Part shown: positions 48,501-58,518 of the stretch, piece after piece
Numbering within the stretch: the stretch's first letter is position 1
Layout of the letters: each line of letters begins with the position of its first letter
DNA from: Bolinopsis microptera
Taxonomy: Eukaryota > Ctenophora > Tentaculata > Lobata > Bolinopsidae
Direction of reading: 5' to 3'
DNA length: 64,000 nt
Assembly: GCF_026151205.1 (NCBI RefSeq)
Contig: NC_087077.1
Coordinates: 4,156,001 to 4,220,000 of the forward strand
Translations under genes and position numbers: made by a program
The notes under the pieces: generated by a model
Database searches by the model: none
What the model was told of the DNA's origin: nothing
The model's input: only the letters and a program-made list of their open reading frames with translations

Positions 48501-51500
48501 CGTTAAAGCCAAGGCTCGACCGGGACCGCTTGTTTGGCCGGGACTGGGACTGGGAAAAAGTGCCAGGACCGGGATTAAGACCGGGATTAGGGATCGGGAT
48601 TAAGCCGGGATCCCGGTCTTACCACAAGTTGGGCTCTCTCCAGTACTGTTTGGCCATTATGGCTAATCAACTCCAATCCAACCTCATGTAGTAGAATCTA
48701 CTTCTAGTTTCCTTCAATTCTGCTACCTCCACTCTAGCTCCTTCTAGCAATCTCTGAATGCTATTTCCTGCTTTATCTAGCTTCCACCAACACCCAATAA
48801 TTGTTGTTTAAATTTTGCCACTAGCACCTGCAAATTCTAGCCCTATCCAGCAACCTCAGACGTACTCCTACTCTGTTCAGCTATTGCCAGCACTTGCAAA
48901 TTTTATCCCTATTAAGCAACCTCAGACTACTTTCTGCTCTATCCAGCTAACACTAGCAAACGGTACCCACAAATTTTAGCTACTTCGGGCTACATCCATC
49001 CATATTCAGTTGGTTGAGCACTCTCAAATTCTATCTGTTTTTACATAATTCATGCTACCTCCAGGCTCCAGCTAGAATTTGAGGGTGCTTGTGTTATCTG
49101 GATATAGCATAAGGTAGTCTGAGTTTGCTGGATAGGACTAGAATTTGCAGGTGCTAGTGGTAGCTTAACACCAATAAGTGGATGTTGGTGGAAGCTAGAT
49201 AGAGCAGGAAGTAGCATTCAGAGGTTGCTAGAAATAGCAGATTTCCTCTTCCTCAATGAGCTGGAAATTGTTGAATGCAGCTGAGGCAGCCGGAAAGAGC
49301 CAGAATAAATTGTTGCTGGCGGTGCTATAAAAGGCAAGAGGTAGCTTAAGTTAAGTTTGCTAGAAAGAGCAGAGGTTGGAGGGGCCAGGGGGCCTTGCGG
49401 TAGTAGCTAAATAGATGTAGCCGAAGTAGGTGAAAAGAGCTGGAATTGGTGGTTTCTGCCCACTGGTGGTACCTGTATAGAGCAGGAGGTAGCATTCAGA
49501 GGTTGCTAGAAAGAGCTAAAATTATAACGTGCTGGTGGTAGCTGGGTAGAATAGGCATGGCATAGAGGTAGCAGAATTAAAGGTAGCTAGAAGTAGATTC
49601 TACTTCATGAGGTGGGATTGAAGTTGATTGGCCATAAGAGTCAAACAGTACTGGAGAGAGCCCAACTTGTAGTAGCTATAACGAGATAGTTAGATGTTCA
49701 TGTATAAATTTGGGGATTGAAGTAGTTTGAAGTAGCCAGAGAGATGGTTAGATGTATACATTTGGGGATAAGATAAGATAGCTCATAGCTGGAAGGAGCT
49801 TCTGAAACTTAATTGTGTTGCTCCATAAATATTATCTGAATGTGTTTATGCTGAACATTTTGCTGTTCTGCAAGTAAAGTGTCTGTAAGACTTTTTTAGC
49901 CCAGGATTCCAAAATTAATAACATGTTTGATGTTACTATTTTAGGATGCACGAAAGTTAAAACAGTTTTTAATGAATATCTCCAAAGCTAAGCACTATAA
50001 ACCCTATGTTGCTCTATTGCTTGTATGTAAATGTGGCTTTTGCAGTTAGTTTGAGCTAAAAGAGAGGCCCCTACAACGTTCTGCCGAGATACAAAAGTCA
50101 TATATTTGCGCCAGAGGGTAATTGAGAAATTTCCCCCCTAGGGTTGGAACTATAACTGATAGAAATTGCGTACCTTATCAATTCTGATCCAGAATGAACT
50201 TACAAAGGACCTGGTTTCTAGAAAATGTGTAGACACCAAACTGCACACTCGATTTCAATTAGCTTCTAGAGTAGATTTTTTCACTCGCCCCAGTGAAAAT
50301 CAGTTTTTCTGGATTTTTTCCAAAAGCAAGCATTTTGGACCTTTGTGACCTTTATAGTGTCAATATAAACATGTGTATTGCAGTCATTTTAAGCCAAAGT
50401 TTGAGTCTCTAAGACCTTCAGAAGCTGAGATACAAATTTAATGAAATTGGTGCCTACGCCTGAGCTTAAATTAGGTTTTTGCAGATATCTCGGGAACAAA
50501 CAATTTTAGACCATACATTGATTAATAAGTTGTATATAAATGTGGCCACTGCGGTAATTTTACGCTAAAAATGAAGTCTCTGTGACCTTTAGGAGCCGAA
50601 ATACGAAAATCCCGTATACGCGACTGAGGGTAATTTAGAAAATTTGCCCTGTAGGGTTGTCTCTAGCGAAACAAATTGTCCACCTAAACGATTCTGGTTT
50701 AGAATGACCTAACAAACAACCCTGTGTTGTCAGAAATCGTGTACATCGAAGTGCACACTCAACTATGCCCTGCTACTAGAGTATAAGTTGTCTAAGATAA
50801 AACCACTTCACGCCGAATGGCTTGTAAAAGTTAACACTGACATGCAGGACCGGGGTAGTTTGATAAAAAAAGGTTTCCATAAAGCTAGAAATCACTGATG
50901 CTTTAAGCATGGACTATTTCATGCACGAAAACCCATTTGATGAAGATGATATGTGATATTAGAAACTGATCATGTACACATATTTTAACATTTTTACTGC
51001 TTAATGACTGCTTTTCTTACTTACTGTATAAAAAATGAATTTAAAAATCATTTGCTTAAATTTTAAAAAGTCAAAAAAATTCGGATTTTTGATGGTTTTG
51101 AATGCCTTCGAGCGTTCATATTAATGTCCGTTCATAATTATGTCCGTTCATGTAATGTCCGTCCAAATAAGGTCCGATAAGGTAATTATTAACAAGGCCA
51201 AGGAATGATTTATTATTTACTAGAGAACATATCTTCATGTTCACAACATACAACTTACCTAATTTCGGCGATTATCACAGTCTTCAGTAATCAGTTATCA
51301 CATACAATGAGTTGCCTGATAACATTGTCCCTATTTCAGGTCCGTGTGGGAAGCCTGGTGTACCGGAGGGATTGCTCACACCAAGCCTAGCCACGGTGGA
51401 GTCAGGAGGAGGGTACACAGTGTCTTGTAATACAGGGTTCTTGTTGTCAGGCCCAGCTGGTGTCACGTGTATTGATGGAATACTGTCTGATCTACCCTCC

Positions 51501-54500
51501 TGCAACCACAGTTAGTTTTTTATATATAACTAATGCAAGCCTCTCCACACTCTGTTCAAGCAAGTCACGTGATAGTCGAGTGTAGAGTGATTAATCATCA
51601 TCCTCTCTCTTCGTCGAATCTTCGATAGTTATTGGTTATGAAGCCTCGAGGTAACACCGAAACAAGAGCCTTGACTCAAGAAATTAGCTAGCTGTTGCCT
51701 GTTGGGCTTTTGTAAAGTCTGAGCAAATATTAACACAGATATATGAAGACTTCGACATGAGTAACTAGACACTGCCGTCTTCTCACATCACCAAACTGGA
51801 TAGATTCGACTCCATATCATATCACAGGAGACTATAAAGATAACAGCAATATAGGCCTGATCAGGACCGAACAGTTTCGAACCGGAACAGGAATCTCATG
51901 TTTCTTATTAGCGAACACTCCTGTATCTGAACTAATACCCCTGTTTCTACACCAAATACCGGTGATCTCATATCTAATCAGCCGGTTACTGATCTTGTCA
52001 ACCTAATCTAACAAGCCTAGTTGTTCTGGAGCGAACAGGAACTCATGCCATAACGTCAGAGAAACCTGACGATCTAATCCTGAAGTTAAAGTTCTGTATC
52101 AAGATCCAACGTCTGAGTGGGTTGTAACCAATAATAACATGACAAGAATTGTAGTAAAAAAGTATAAAGCTTTAATAATAGATGGTGAAAATAACAATTC
52201 ATCGTTGTAATAGTTTCTTTTTGTTCAACTCTTGTTAAAGATGATAACGTCTGCAAAGGATCATGATGAAAGTGTTAACAACAAATACAATGTCGCGGTT
52301 TCTATCTCCCAGTTTGATGATTACAACTCAGACGTGTCGAGGATGCAAATTGCTCGGATGCTCCTCTCCTCTTCACCTCCACCTAAACACCTCAGAACTC
52401 AGGCTAAGAGATTCACTTGCAGTTACCAGGGATGCAATAAGTCGTTCCACAAACCAGATCACCTAAGAACCCACATTAGGACCCACACAGGCGAGAGACC
52501 TTTCCAATGTTCTGTTTGTAACAAAGGCTTCGGAGACTTGGCTAACCTGAAGAGACATAATAGGATTCACACAGGCTTCAAACCGTTCAAGTGTTCCTTT
52601 GGTGGGTGCGACAAGTCGTTTAGCGTGTCAAGTAACTTGAAGCAGCATTTCAGGACTCACACAGGGGAGAAGCCGTTTAAATGCGAGTACTGTGACAAAA
52701 GTTTCAGTCATATCTCGTCCAAGAAGAAACACATGGCTATCCACTTAGATGGTTCTTCTACTAAAGCAGTCAACACTAATTCCTCTTGTTTCAAACAGAC
52801 CTCTTACATCGACCCTTCATTTCTGGAATCTTCCCCTACCCTTAAAAGCGAAACCTTTTCCCCCGAGATACAACAGAGGGAATTATCTTGGCTCCCAACA
52901 AATCCCTCTGCTTGCCTATCTCCTGCTGGAATTACCCTCTATAACACCACCCCTTCTTATTTTCATCTTGAAGTGACAAACTTCACGCCGAACAAGACAG
53001 GAGATCCCTCCCCGGTCTACCAGTTGTGCGATCATAAAGACCACGTGTCCTCACCATCTTCAGGATCCAACCTCACATCTGCTGATCAGACCTGGCACCC
53101 ACTACACGGTTATATCCCTCCTCTCTCACTTTCAGAAGTCATAGATCTCATTGAGGGACTCCCGCCTAGCCCTGGCCCAGATGAACAGATGAGGAAGGGG
53201 GCTATTGATAATATAATGTTCGAGAAGCTCAAACGAGAGCTGTTGATAATATTAGCTGCTGCTTGAAACAATTGTCTTTATTTTCTCTGGGGTTTGCCTG
53301 ATCGAGGCTACTGCAGTACAAATTATGAAAATTCTTTCAGTTTCAAGTATAACAATATTTTTTTTTTTTTTTTTTTAAGAGAGGCTGGGCCAAGATAGCC
53401 CACGAGAGGATAGCATTGAGATGCTCTGCCTACCTCTGGGGTGTGGCAACCTTGGGGAAGGTTGCCGGTGAAATCAGAGTGATTGGTGGAGGATGGTGTA
53501 AGATGATATATGAGTCAAAATGATACGCTTAAATGCCAGCTGGGTTTGGAAAAGTAAAACGAGACGAGACAGCATATGAGCTAATACTTTAAGTCACCCC
53601 GGTCTGATCCAGCTCTTCCGGCACAATTAAGCGTTTGGTGCGGTTTGCGAAATTGACAATTGTGGTGATGTGTTGGTTGTCGAATATGTCATTGACAGAG
53701 AGGTAGTAGTCCTGGAAATATTGACCTCTAATTTGGGCAATAGCTGGACACTGTCCAAGGAAGTGTGAGACAGTTTCCTCTCCGTCGCCGCACATAGGAC
53801 AAGCACTGGTGTTTGATTTGCAAATGGTGTGAAGGTGTTTGTTTAAGCCGCAGTGACCCGTGATGAGGTGAACTGCAGTTCTGTAATCTTGTCTGTTTTT
53901 GCTGAGTGTAGTGTTGAGGTTTTTGATGATTTTGGCATGCTTGTGGCCGAGTGTCAGTTTGGTGTGTCTGGGACCGTCAGTTAACCAAGTTTCCTGATTC
54001 AGTCTGTTGACTTTGTTGTCGATTTGACGCTTGATGTAGGATTGTGGAATTGGACACTTCAAAGTGGATTCACTGGTTGTACCAAGCTTGGCCAGATCAT
54101 CTGCTTTTTCGTTCCCCCACAATCCGATGTGTGCTGCAATCCATCGTATCTCTAGCGTGTTGTTGGATCCGAGTGCATTAAGAGAGTCGTAACAGTCGAA
54201 GTCTCTTGTAGTTCAAGTATAACAATATAAGAACTAAAGAAGTGTTTAATAATGTCGCAATTATTTTCTATATTATACACGAAATTATAAATCTCAGATT
54301 TCTACTTGTCCCATTTACAATTACATTCTACGTGTTTAATCGTTTTGGACTGGGACTTCCTAGTTTAATTAATATTAACTCAAAGAACACAAATTCTCAG
54401 AGTAAATCTGGGCACTAGGGAAATAAGGGGTACTTGATTTTCCTAATTCTGAAACTCCGCAGGTCCAACAGAAAACGAAAGTCCTACGAGTCCTGGTAGT

Positions 54501-54584
54501 GGTACCGTTTCAAGATCAGATAGTGCTTGGCTAAACTACCAACTCTTATTACTCATGTTTTTAGTTTTACTCTCGAATTTGTGA
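45504..54584 (+). CDS. DOMON and sushi domain protein, probably surface-anchored (FRRS1-like N-terminus)
   Basis: Exons I can support: 45504-45674, 45883-46052, 46176-46335, 46748-46849, 51340-51510 and 54463-54584. The start encodes a signal peptide, then a DOMON domain: a Cys-rich entry (GVKCVAEPSGCTADCGYL, as in ferric-chelate reductase 1), DLWLAFGFSLTGRMGG and DGVMTCKYTIS. DOMON domains bind haem or sugars in secreted redox proteins. Exon 5 is one sushi/CCP domain with four cysteines (PCGKPG ... CNTGF ... VTCIDG ... SCN). The last exon is Ser/Thr-rich and ends in about 16 hydrophobic residues and a stop, which suits a GPI signal or a short membrane anchor; no cytochrome b561 part follows. 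Phases agree from exon 4 to 6, but exon 3 ends phase 0 and exon 4 starts phase 1, so a piece ending the DOMON domain is missing between 46336 and 46747, where the DNA is tandemly duplicated. Confidence 0.75.
46527..46773 (+). repeat. Tandem duplication across a DOMON-gene exon
   Basis: Copy A (46527-46630) and copy B (46681-46773) both contain ACTCCTAGCAAC, a GAGG(C/T)AAATG block, ATCAGGTCCAGT and GTAAGGACGGTATAT. Copy A's version of exon 4 runs into an in-frame stop (CAGTAA); copy B's stays open. Confidence 0.8.
46884..51182. mobile_element. 4.3-kb foldback transposon of the CCTTATCGG family
   Basis: Perfect inverted termini CCTTATCGGACCTTATTTGG are flanked by TA on both sides (46882-46883 and 51183-51184). 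Inside, the two halves are long inverted repeats. The 47400-48720 arm recurs reversed at about 49590-50790 (for example CGTATACGGGATTTTCG at 47557 against its complement near 50610), so most of the element is one palindrome. Pogo-type transposase fragments (LGLPEAQKT, KGHLAEKV, LVPANMTNLF) lie at 47090-47400 and 50775-50890 but no complete gene is left. A GC-rich stretch at about 48500-48615 (ACCGGGATTAAGACCGGGAT) is present in the left arm only. It occupies the intron between DOMON-gene exons 4 and 5. Confidence 0.9.
52241..53266 (+). CDS. C2H2 zinc-finger transcription factor, intronless, nested
   Basis: The first ATG is at 52241, giving 341 aa. Four adjacent C2H2 fingers cover about residues 60-168: CX4C type for fingers 1 and 3, CX2C for 2 and 4, with TGERP, TGFKP and TGEKP linkers, so it should bind DNA in a sequence-specific way in the nucleus. 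The mix of CX4C and CX2C fingers is seen in several developmental families (KLF, EGR/WT1, GLIS/ZIC-like) and I cannot place it further. The C-terminal half is Ser/Pro-rich without known domains and ends in a Leu-rich helix (KLKRELLIILAAA). The gene lies wholly within the last intron of the DOMON-sushi gene on the same strand and has no intron of its own, which suggests retroposition or independent birth inside the intron. Confidence 0.9.
   Translation: MITSAKDHDESVNNKYNVAVSISQFDDYNSDVSRMQIARMLLSSSPPPKHLRTQAKRFTCSYQGCNKSFHKPDHLRTHIRTHTGERPFQCSVCNKGFGDLANLKRHNRIHTGFKPFKCSFGGCDKSFSVSSNLKQHFRTHTGEKPFKCEYCDKSFSHISSKKKHMAIHLDGSSTKAVNTNSSCFKQTSYIDPSFLESSPTLKSETFSPEIQQRELSWLPTNPSACLSPAGITLYNTTPSYFHLEVTNFTPNKTGDPSPVYQLCDHKDHVSSPSSGSNLTSADQTWHPLHGYIPPLSLSEVIDLIEGLPPSPGPDEQMRKGAIDNIMFEKLKRELLIILAAA
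53359..54211 (-). mobile_element. 5'-truncated LINE insertion with 17-bp target duplication
   Basis: The poly-T run (53359-53376, the poly-A tail on the minus strand) is followed by about 830 bp of element. TTCAAGTATAACAATAT at 53342-53358 is repeated exactly at 54212-54228, the target-site duplication. The minus-strand frame 53589-54122 encodes the RNase H end (GNEKADDLAK) and the C-terminal zinc motif (CPMCGDGEETVSHFLGQCP) of a Jockey/I-type ORF2. The reverse transcriptase is missing. Confidence 0.9.
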
Positions 54585-55345
54585 GGGAACTTAGAGCGTA
54601 CGAATTAAAACACACGAGGTTCAATTTAACATCAGTCACCCATCAGGCATCATTTGCCTCATGTTTAAGATGTAGCGTAGTTGCTTTAATTTGTTGAAAT
54701 GACTTTCTGGAACAAAATGTTAAATGTCTGACTAACTGATCGCCATATTTTTCTTTTAGAAAAAACAAAAAGGAAACGAAAGGCCTCAATCTGTAGATCT
54801 GAATAGTGGTGAACCTCAACCATATTTGTTTAGACAGGTGACAGTGACTATAGACACAGTCTTAATTTGTTAATTAAATGTAAAAAAGTTGTTTTACTAT
54901 AAGTATAAGCTAAAAGTTATTTGTTTCTTATTCTCAGTCCCACATTAACCGTATCATTCTGTGACCATAGGCCTCTTGGCTATTTCCAGATTATTTAATT
55001 GAATACTCACAAATAGGGCTGACATTGTAATTATGTGAACGAGACACATCAGTCTCACTACAATTAACTTTAGAGATTAATTGACCATTGATTCTGAATC
55101 TCAATTATGACACGTGATGTAATTTTTCCTTCATGTACAGTCAATAAGATGAGAAATAGGCCACGTGACATTGATAAACCATTGATACAAATGGGCTTTG
55201 TCTTCTGATCAATGTTCTTACGCCTCACGACAAATGCAATCTTCCTTTTCATTAGACCGGACAATAGAAAAGCTTCTTTCAGCCAGGTCTCGTCCTGTGG
55301 TTTATACCACGCCCTAACAATACCGTCATTTTACTTTTAATAGTC

Positions 55346-57247
55346 ATGTATTGTGCTGTATTACTACTTCTCCTCACCATAGGAAACGCAAGTTTTCCTG
55401 ATTTCTGTTTCCAGCCCTCTTCAGTGACTGAAGGAGACGTCTCTTTCCAGGATGAAGACAACCGTAAAGGGACCATTAAAGCAACTTCTGCTCTGATAGC
55501 GTTAAATGAGACTTTGTGCTACAAAGTAAAGATAAGGAACCCTGAGGAAGAGATAGTGGCAGAACGACTATATGCTGTGAAATACGTCGGCACACAGCAG
55601 AGCTATGGTTTTAAGATAGGTTACAATTTCTCAATACCAGTGATAGAGACTGAGTGTATGTGCGTATGTCCCGCAGCTAAAGGACGGGACTGTTCTGCAG
55701 CGTGGGGTGGCTGTAAGACCAGTACTATTGGAGGTATCACTAACGAGACATGTTTTGTAGTCCAGGCAACAGGGCAGACTCCAGAAGGGTGTGTCTGGGT
55801 GGGAGGAGAGGCTACAACCTGTTGCAGGGTTACAATATCTCCAGACCAGCACCAGAGGGCTACTGTCATCCAGCTTTCCACCATGGAATCTCGTCTCCTC
55901 TTTAACGTAACAGTACTAGATTTAAAACACCGCTTAACCATAAAGGAAGAATACACACTTCCACTGATGGACAGTCAGCTTGGTGTTCAGATGGAACTAG
56001 ACGAGTTCTTCAAGATAACAATGAAGTTAGACGGGTCACCAAAGAGAACCATCTCACCGGGTGACTATATCCTGTACAATGACAAAATCCACCACTTTTT
56101 GGGAAATAGTTTGAACAAGTTACACGGTTATGATATGAGCAAGATAGGATGGTACAAAGAGAACCAGCTAGGAGAGATAGTGTTTAGGGAGGCAGATTTC
56201 CATGCAGCTATGAAGATCAGGACAATAAACTGTGGGAGCAGCTCCGCTGATGTAGAGTTCAACGGGAGATACTACAACACCAAGGAGTCTCTGGGAGAAA
56301 GTGAAAGTGAAAGTGGTTATAAGCTGACTGATAACCTCGTTCCTTTAGAGCAATACTACGCCCCAGAGATTAAAGAAGTGAAGGTTAACACAGGATTCCA
56401 CTCCCGCTCCGTTGACCTGACTCTCCAAAGTTCTAGAAGAGTTACTGTGGACCTATCGTATAGACAAATGTACGAGGGGAAATATTCACGCCGGAAGAAC
56501 TCTACAGAAACAGCTTGGTTACATGACTTGTCGAGGATTGGTCATTTTGAAGCTGCGATAATAAAAGATAGTTACGGCAACAACATTCTTACTATAAAGT
56601 TAATCGACAGAGCAGTTGGTGTTATAATCGGTAAGATTGAGGGTGGGGAAGTGGATGAGGATCTGACTATTACTGTTCCCAGTCTCAGTTCACAGTTTGT
56701 GATAAAGCAAGAAGTTATAACCGCATGTGAAGCCAAACTGTGGGTCTGCCTGAGAACACCCAGTACTGAATCCACCCGTCGGACCTGTCGGAAACCATCG
56801 TGTACAACTAGGCAGGGAAATATCTTCAAAATACCATCAGCTCATCTAGCTCACAAGAAAATAGAGGACTTGAGCTACCTGAAGATGGGAACTTGGGCCA
56901 ACATGGGAAACCCTGCCAGCTGGTTTGATAAGTACTTCGAGGTAGGGGAAATAATCATGGCGCTGGCTTACTTGCTAGCTATTGGTATCATAGTTGGAGT
57001 CGTGTTTAAAGTATACAAGAAGGTCAAAAGTGCTAAGGAGGATCAGTTTACAGATGATGAACGATATCCCGTATATGGAAAGCGCATGAAAAGGATAAAA
57101 TCCTTTTTTGAGTCGGAGGGTCTCGATGAATTTAATGATATGAAGGATGTAGGGTTTTCTAAATCCATGGAAGATATGCTGAACGATGGAAGCAGATCAG
57201 AGGACTGGAATCAACCCCGGATGCATCGCAGAAACAGCAGTTTTTAA
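55346..57247 (+). CDS. EFF-1/AFF-1-type cell-cell fusogen (fusexin)
   Basis: A single exon of 633 aa. Residues 1-16 are a signal peptide, 17-535 a Cys-rich ectodomain, 536-554 a membrane helix (ALAYLLAIGIIVGVVF) and 555-633 a charged cytoplasmic tail. The ectodomain has the family layout: an early CFQP/ETLCYK pair, the FSIPVIETECMCVCP block with a following Cys cluster, GCVWVGG...TTCCRVTISP, and further Cys pairs before the membrane (about 470-495). EFF-1 and AFF-1 fuse somatic cells in nematodes and share the class II fold of HAP2 and viral fusogens. NETLC and NETCF are potential glycosylation sites. The family is mostly known from nematodes with scattered homologues, ctenophores among them. 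HAP2 is the main alternative, but its hallmark block is not seen. No frame damage; AATAAA follows at 57563. Confidence 0.75.
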   Translation: MYCAVLLLLLTIGNASFPDFCFQPSSVTEGDVSFQDEDNRKGTIKATSALIALNETLCYKVKIRNPEEEIVAERLYAVKYVGTQQSYGFKIGYNFSIPVIETECMCVCPAAKGRDCSAAWGGCKTSTIGGITNETCFVVQATGQTPEGCVWVGGEATTCCRVTISPDQHQRATVIQLSTMESRLLFNVTVLDLKHRLTIKEEYTLPLMDSQLGVQMELDEFFKITMKLDGSPKRTISPGDYILYNDKIHHFLGNSLNKLHGYDMSKIGWYKENQLGEIVFREADFHAAMKIRTINCGSSSADVEFNGRYYNTKESLGESESESGYKLTDNLVPLEQYYAPEIKEVKVNTGFHSRSVDLTLQSSRRVTVDLSYRQMYEGKYSRRKNSTETAWLHDLSRIGHFEAAIIKDSYGNNILTIKLIDRAVGVIIGKIEGGEVDEDLTITVPSLSSQFVIKQEVITACEAKLWVCLRTPSTESTRRTCRKPSCTTRQGNIFKIPSAHLAHKKIEDLSYLKMGTWANMGNPASWFDKYFEVGEIIMALAYLLAIGIIVGVVFKVYKKVKSAKEDQFTDDERYPVYGKRMKRIKSFFESEGLDEFNDMKDVGFSKSMEDMLNDGSRSEDWNQPRMHRRNSSF

Positions 57248-57562
57248 AGAGAAAGCATCAGGAGCAACAGTTTCCTAAGAGAAAGCACCGAACTATGACA
57301 AGTGAACACTGAACCAATACTTCTTGTTTCGTTGACAAGATTAGGAATTATGCAGAACAAAGGATTGTAACTTGTAAAAGATTTGGACATTGAGCAATGA
57401 ATATCACCATGTGTAATAACTCCTTATCAGATAGAAAGTTACAGCTCTATGGCAAATATCCGACCGTGTAATGAGTTTGAATGGGCCGTTAATGCCACTA
57501 AATTGAAACAAAATATTTGCATGTTTGTAAAATGTTAAATTCTTCAAGATTAGATTTTTTAC

Positions 57563-57568
57563 AATAAA
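57563..57568 (+). terminator. Polyadenylation signal AATAAA of the fusogen gene
   Basis: The first AATAAA after the stop codon, about 315 bases downstream. Confidence 0.6.
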
Positions 57569-57599
57569 CGTTTTTAAATTTTCTACGGGATTAAAGATT

Positions 57600-58518
57600 G
57601 AGATAAAAGGTTTTTGTTTTAAAATCCGTGGTATGTATATTGAAAGAATTGGATTAATACTTAATCAAATGAATTATGTTTTATGGAGTATTTAATCGAA
57701 ATGAAAGTTAGGGCATGGAATCATTAAACTTCAATTGAAATCTCTTTTGTCTACAAATTCTACGATCGAATAGATCTAATTAAAACAATCACACATGCCT
57801 TATGAGTATTGCTGAAAGCACAGTGTAAGGCCTACACGGACCGCCTCTAACTAGCCAATCCCTGTTTACATGCCGTGTAGCAGGGGACTTAACTTTGTTA
57901 AAAGCGATAAATAATGTACTATGTAGGAACTTGGAAATGATAGTGAATTGGAGCACACAAAAAATCCATTCCATAACAGTACAGTTACTCCAAATTAAGA
58001 AAATATGAGTTGCAAATAAAACTCAATGCAATGAACTTCATAAGTTATAACTCCAATTTGTTATAACTTCATAAGTTACAACTCTAATTAATTATAAGTT
58101 GATTAACTTCATAGGTTACAACTCTAATTAATTATAAGTTAATGAACTTCATAAGTTACAACTCTAATGCGCGATTCGCACGTTCTATCTGAAACTGATC
58201 TCAGACAGTTTTTAAAATTATCATAACAGTTCTGTTATCATATGTTCAGGTTCTGACAGCATATAAGTATAACTTATACATTTCGTCAGTTGTAATTCGT
58301 TAGTCATGAATATCGTTTACTCAATACTCTGTGACAAGGAAGAATGGATCACCACAAGTTTCCGAATGTGAGCACTATCGAGTATCGTAGCCAAAGAAAG
58401 CGGAAACCACAAGTTTTTAAACCGTTACTAAAACTCCAACGATTATCACTGTTTTTTTTGATATTTTATATCGCTTGCTCAGTGTATCCGGAATCCAATC
58501 TACAATAAAAAGCACGTC
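57600..58518. other. Convergent intergenic region
   Basis: The fusogen (plus) and the adhesion GPCR (minus) end toward each other here. Apart from the tandem repeat at 58028-58165, I see nothing. Confidence 0.5.
58028..58165. repeat. Minisatellite, AACTTCATAAGTTACAACTC unit
   Basis: Four to five imperfect copies of a unit of about 36-50 bp containing AACTTCATAAGTTACAACTC then TAATTAATTATAAGTT. Confidence 0.85.

Noticed and set aside
52232-52240. Earlier start for the zinc-finger protein
   Set aside because: The first codon at 52232 is TTG; the first ATG is at 52241.
55346-57247. HAP2/GCS1 gamete fusogen as the identity of the 633-aa protein
   Set aside because: The Cys pattern around FSIPVIETECMC and TTCCRV fits EFF/AFF better and the typical HAP2 block is not visible; a profile search should decide.
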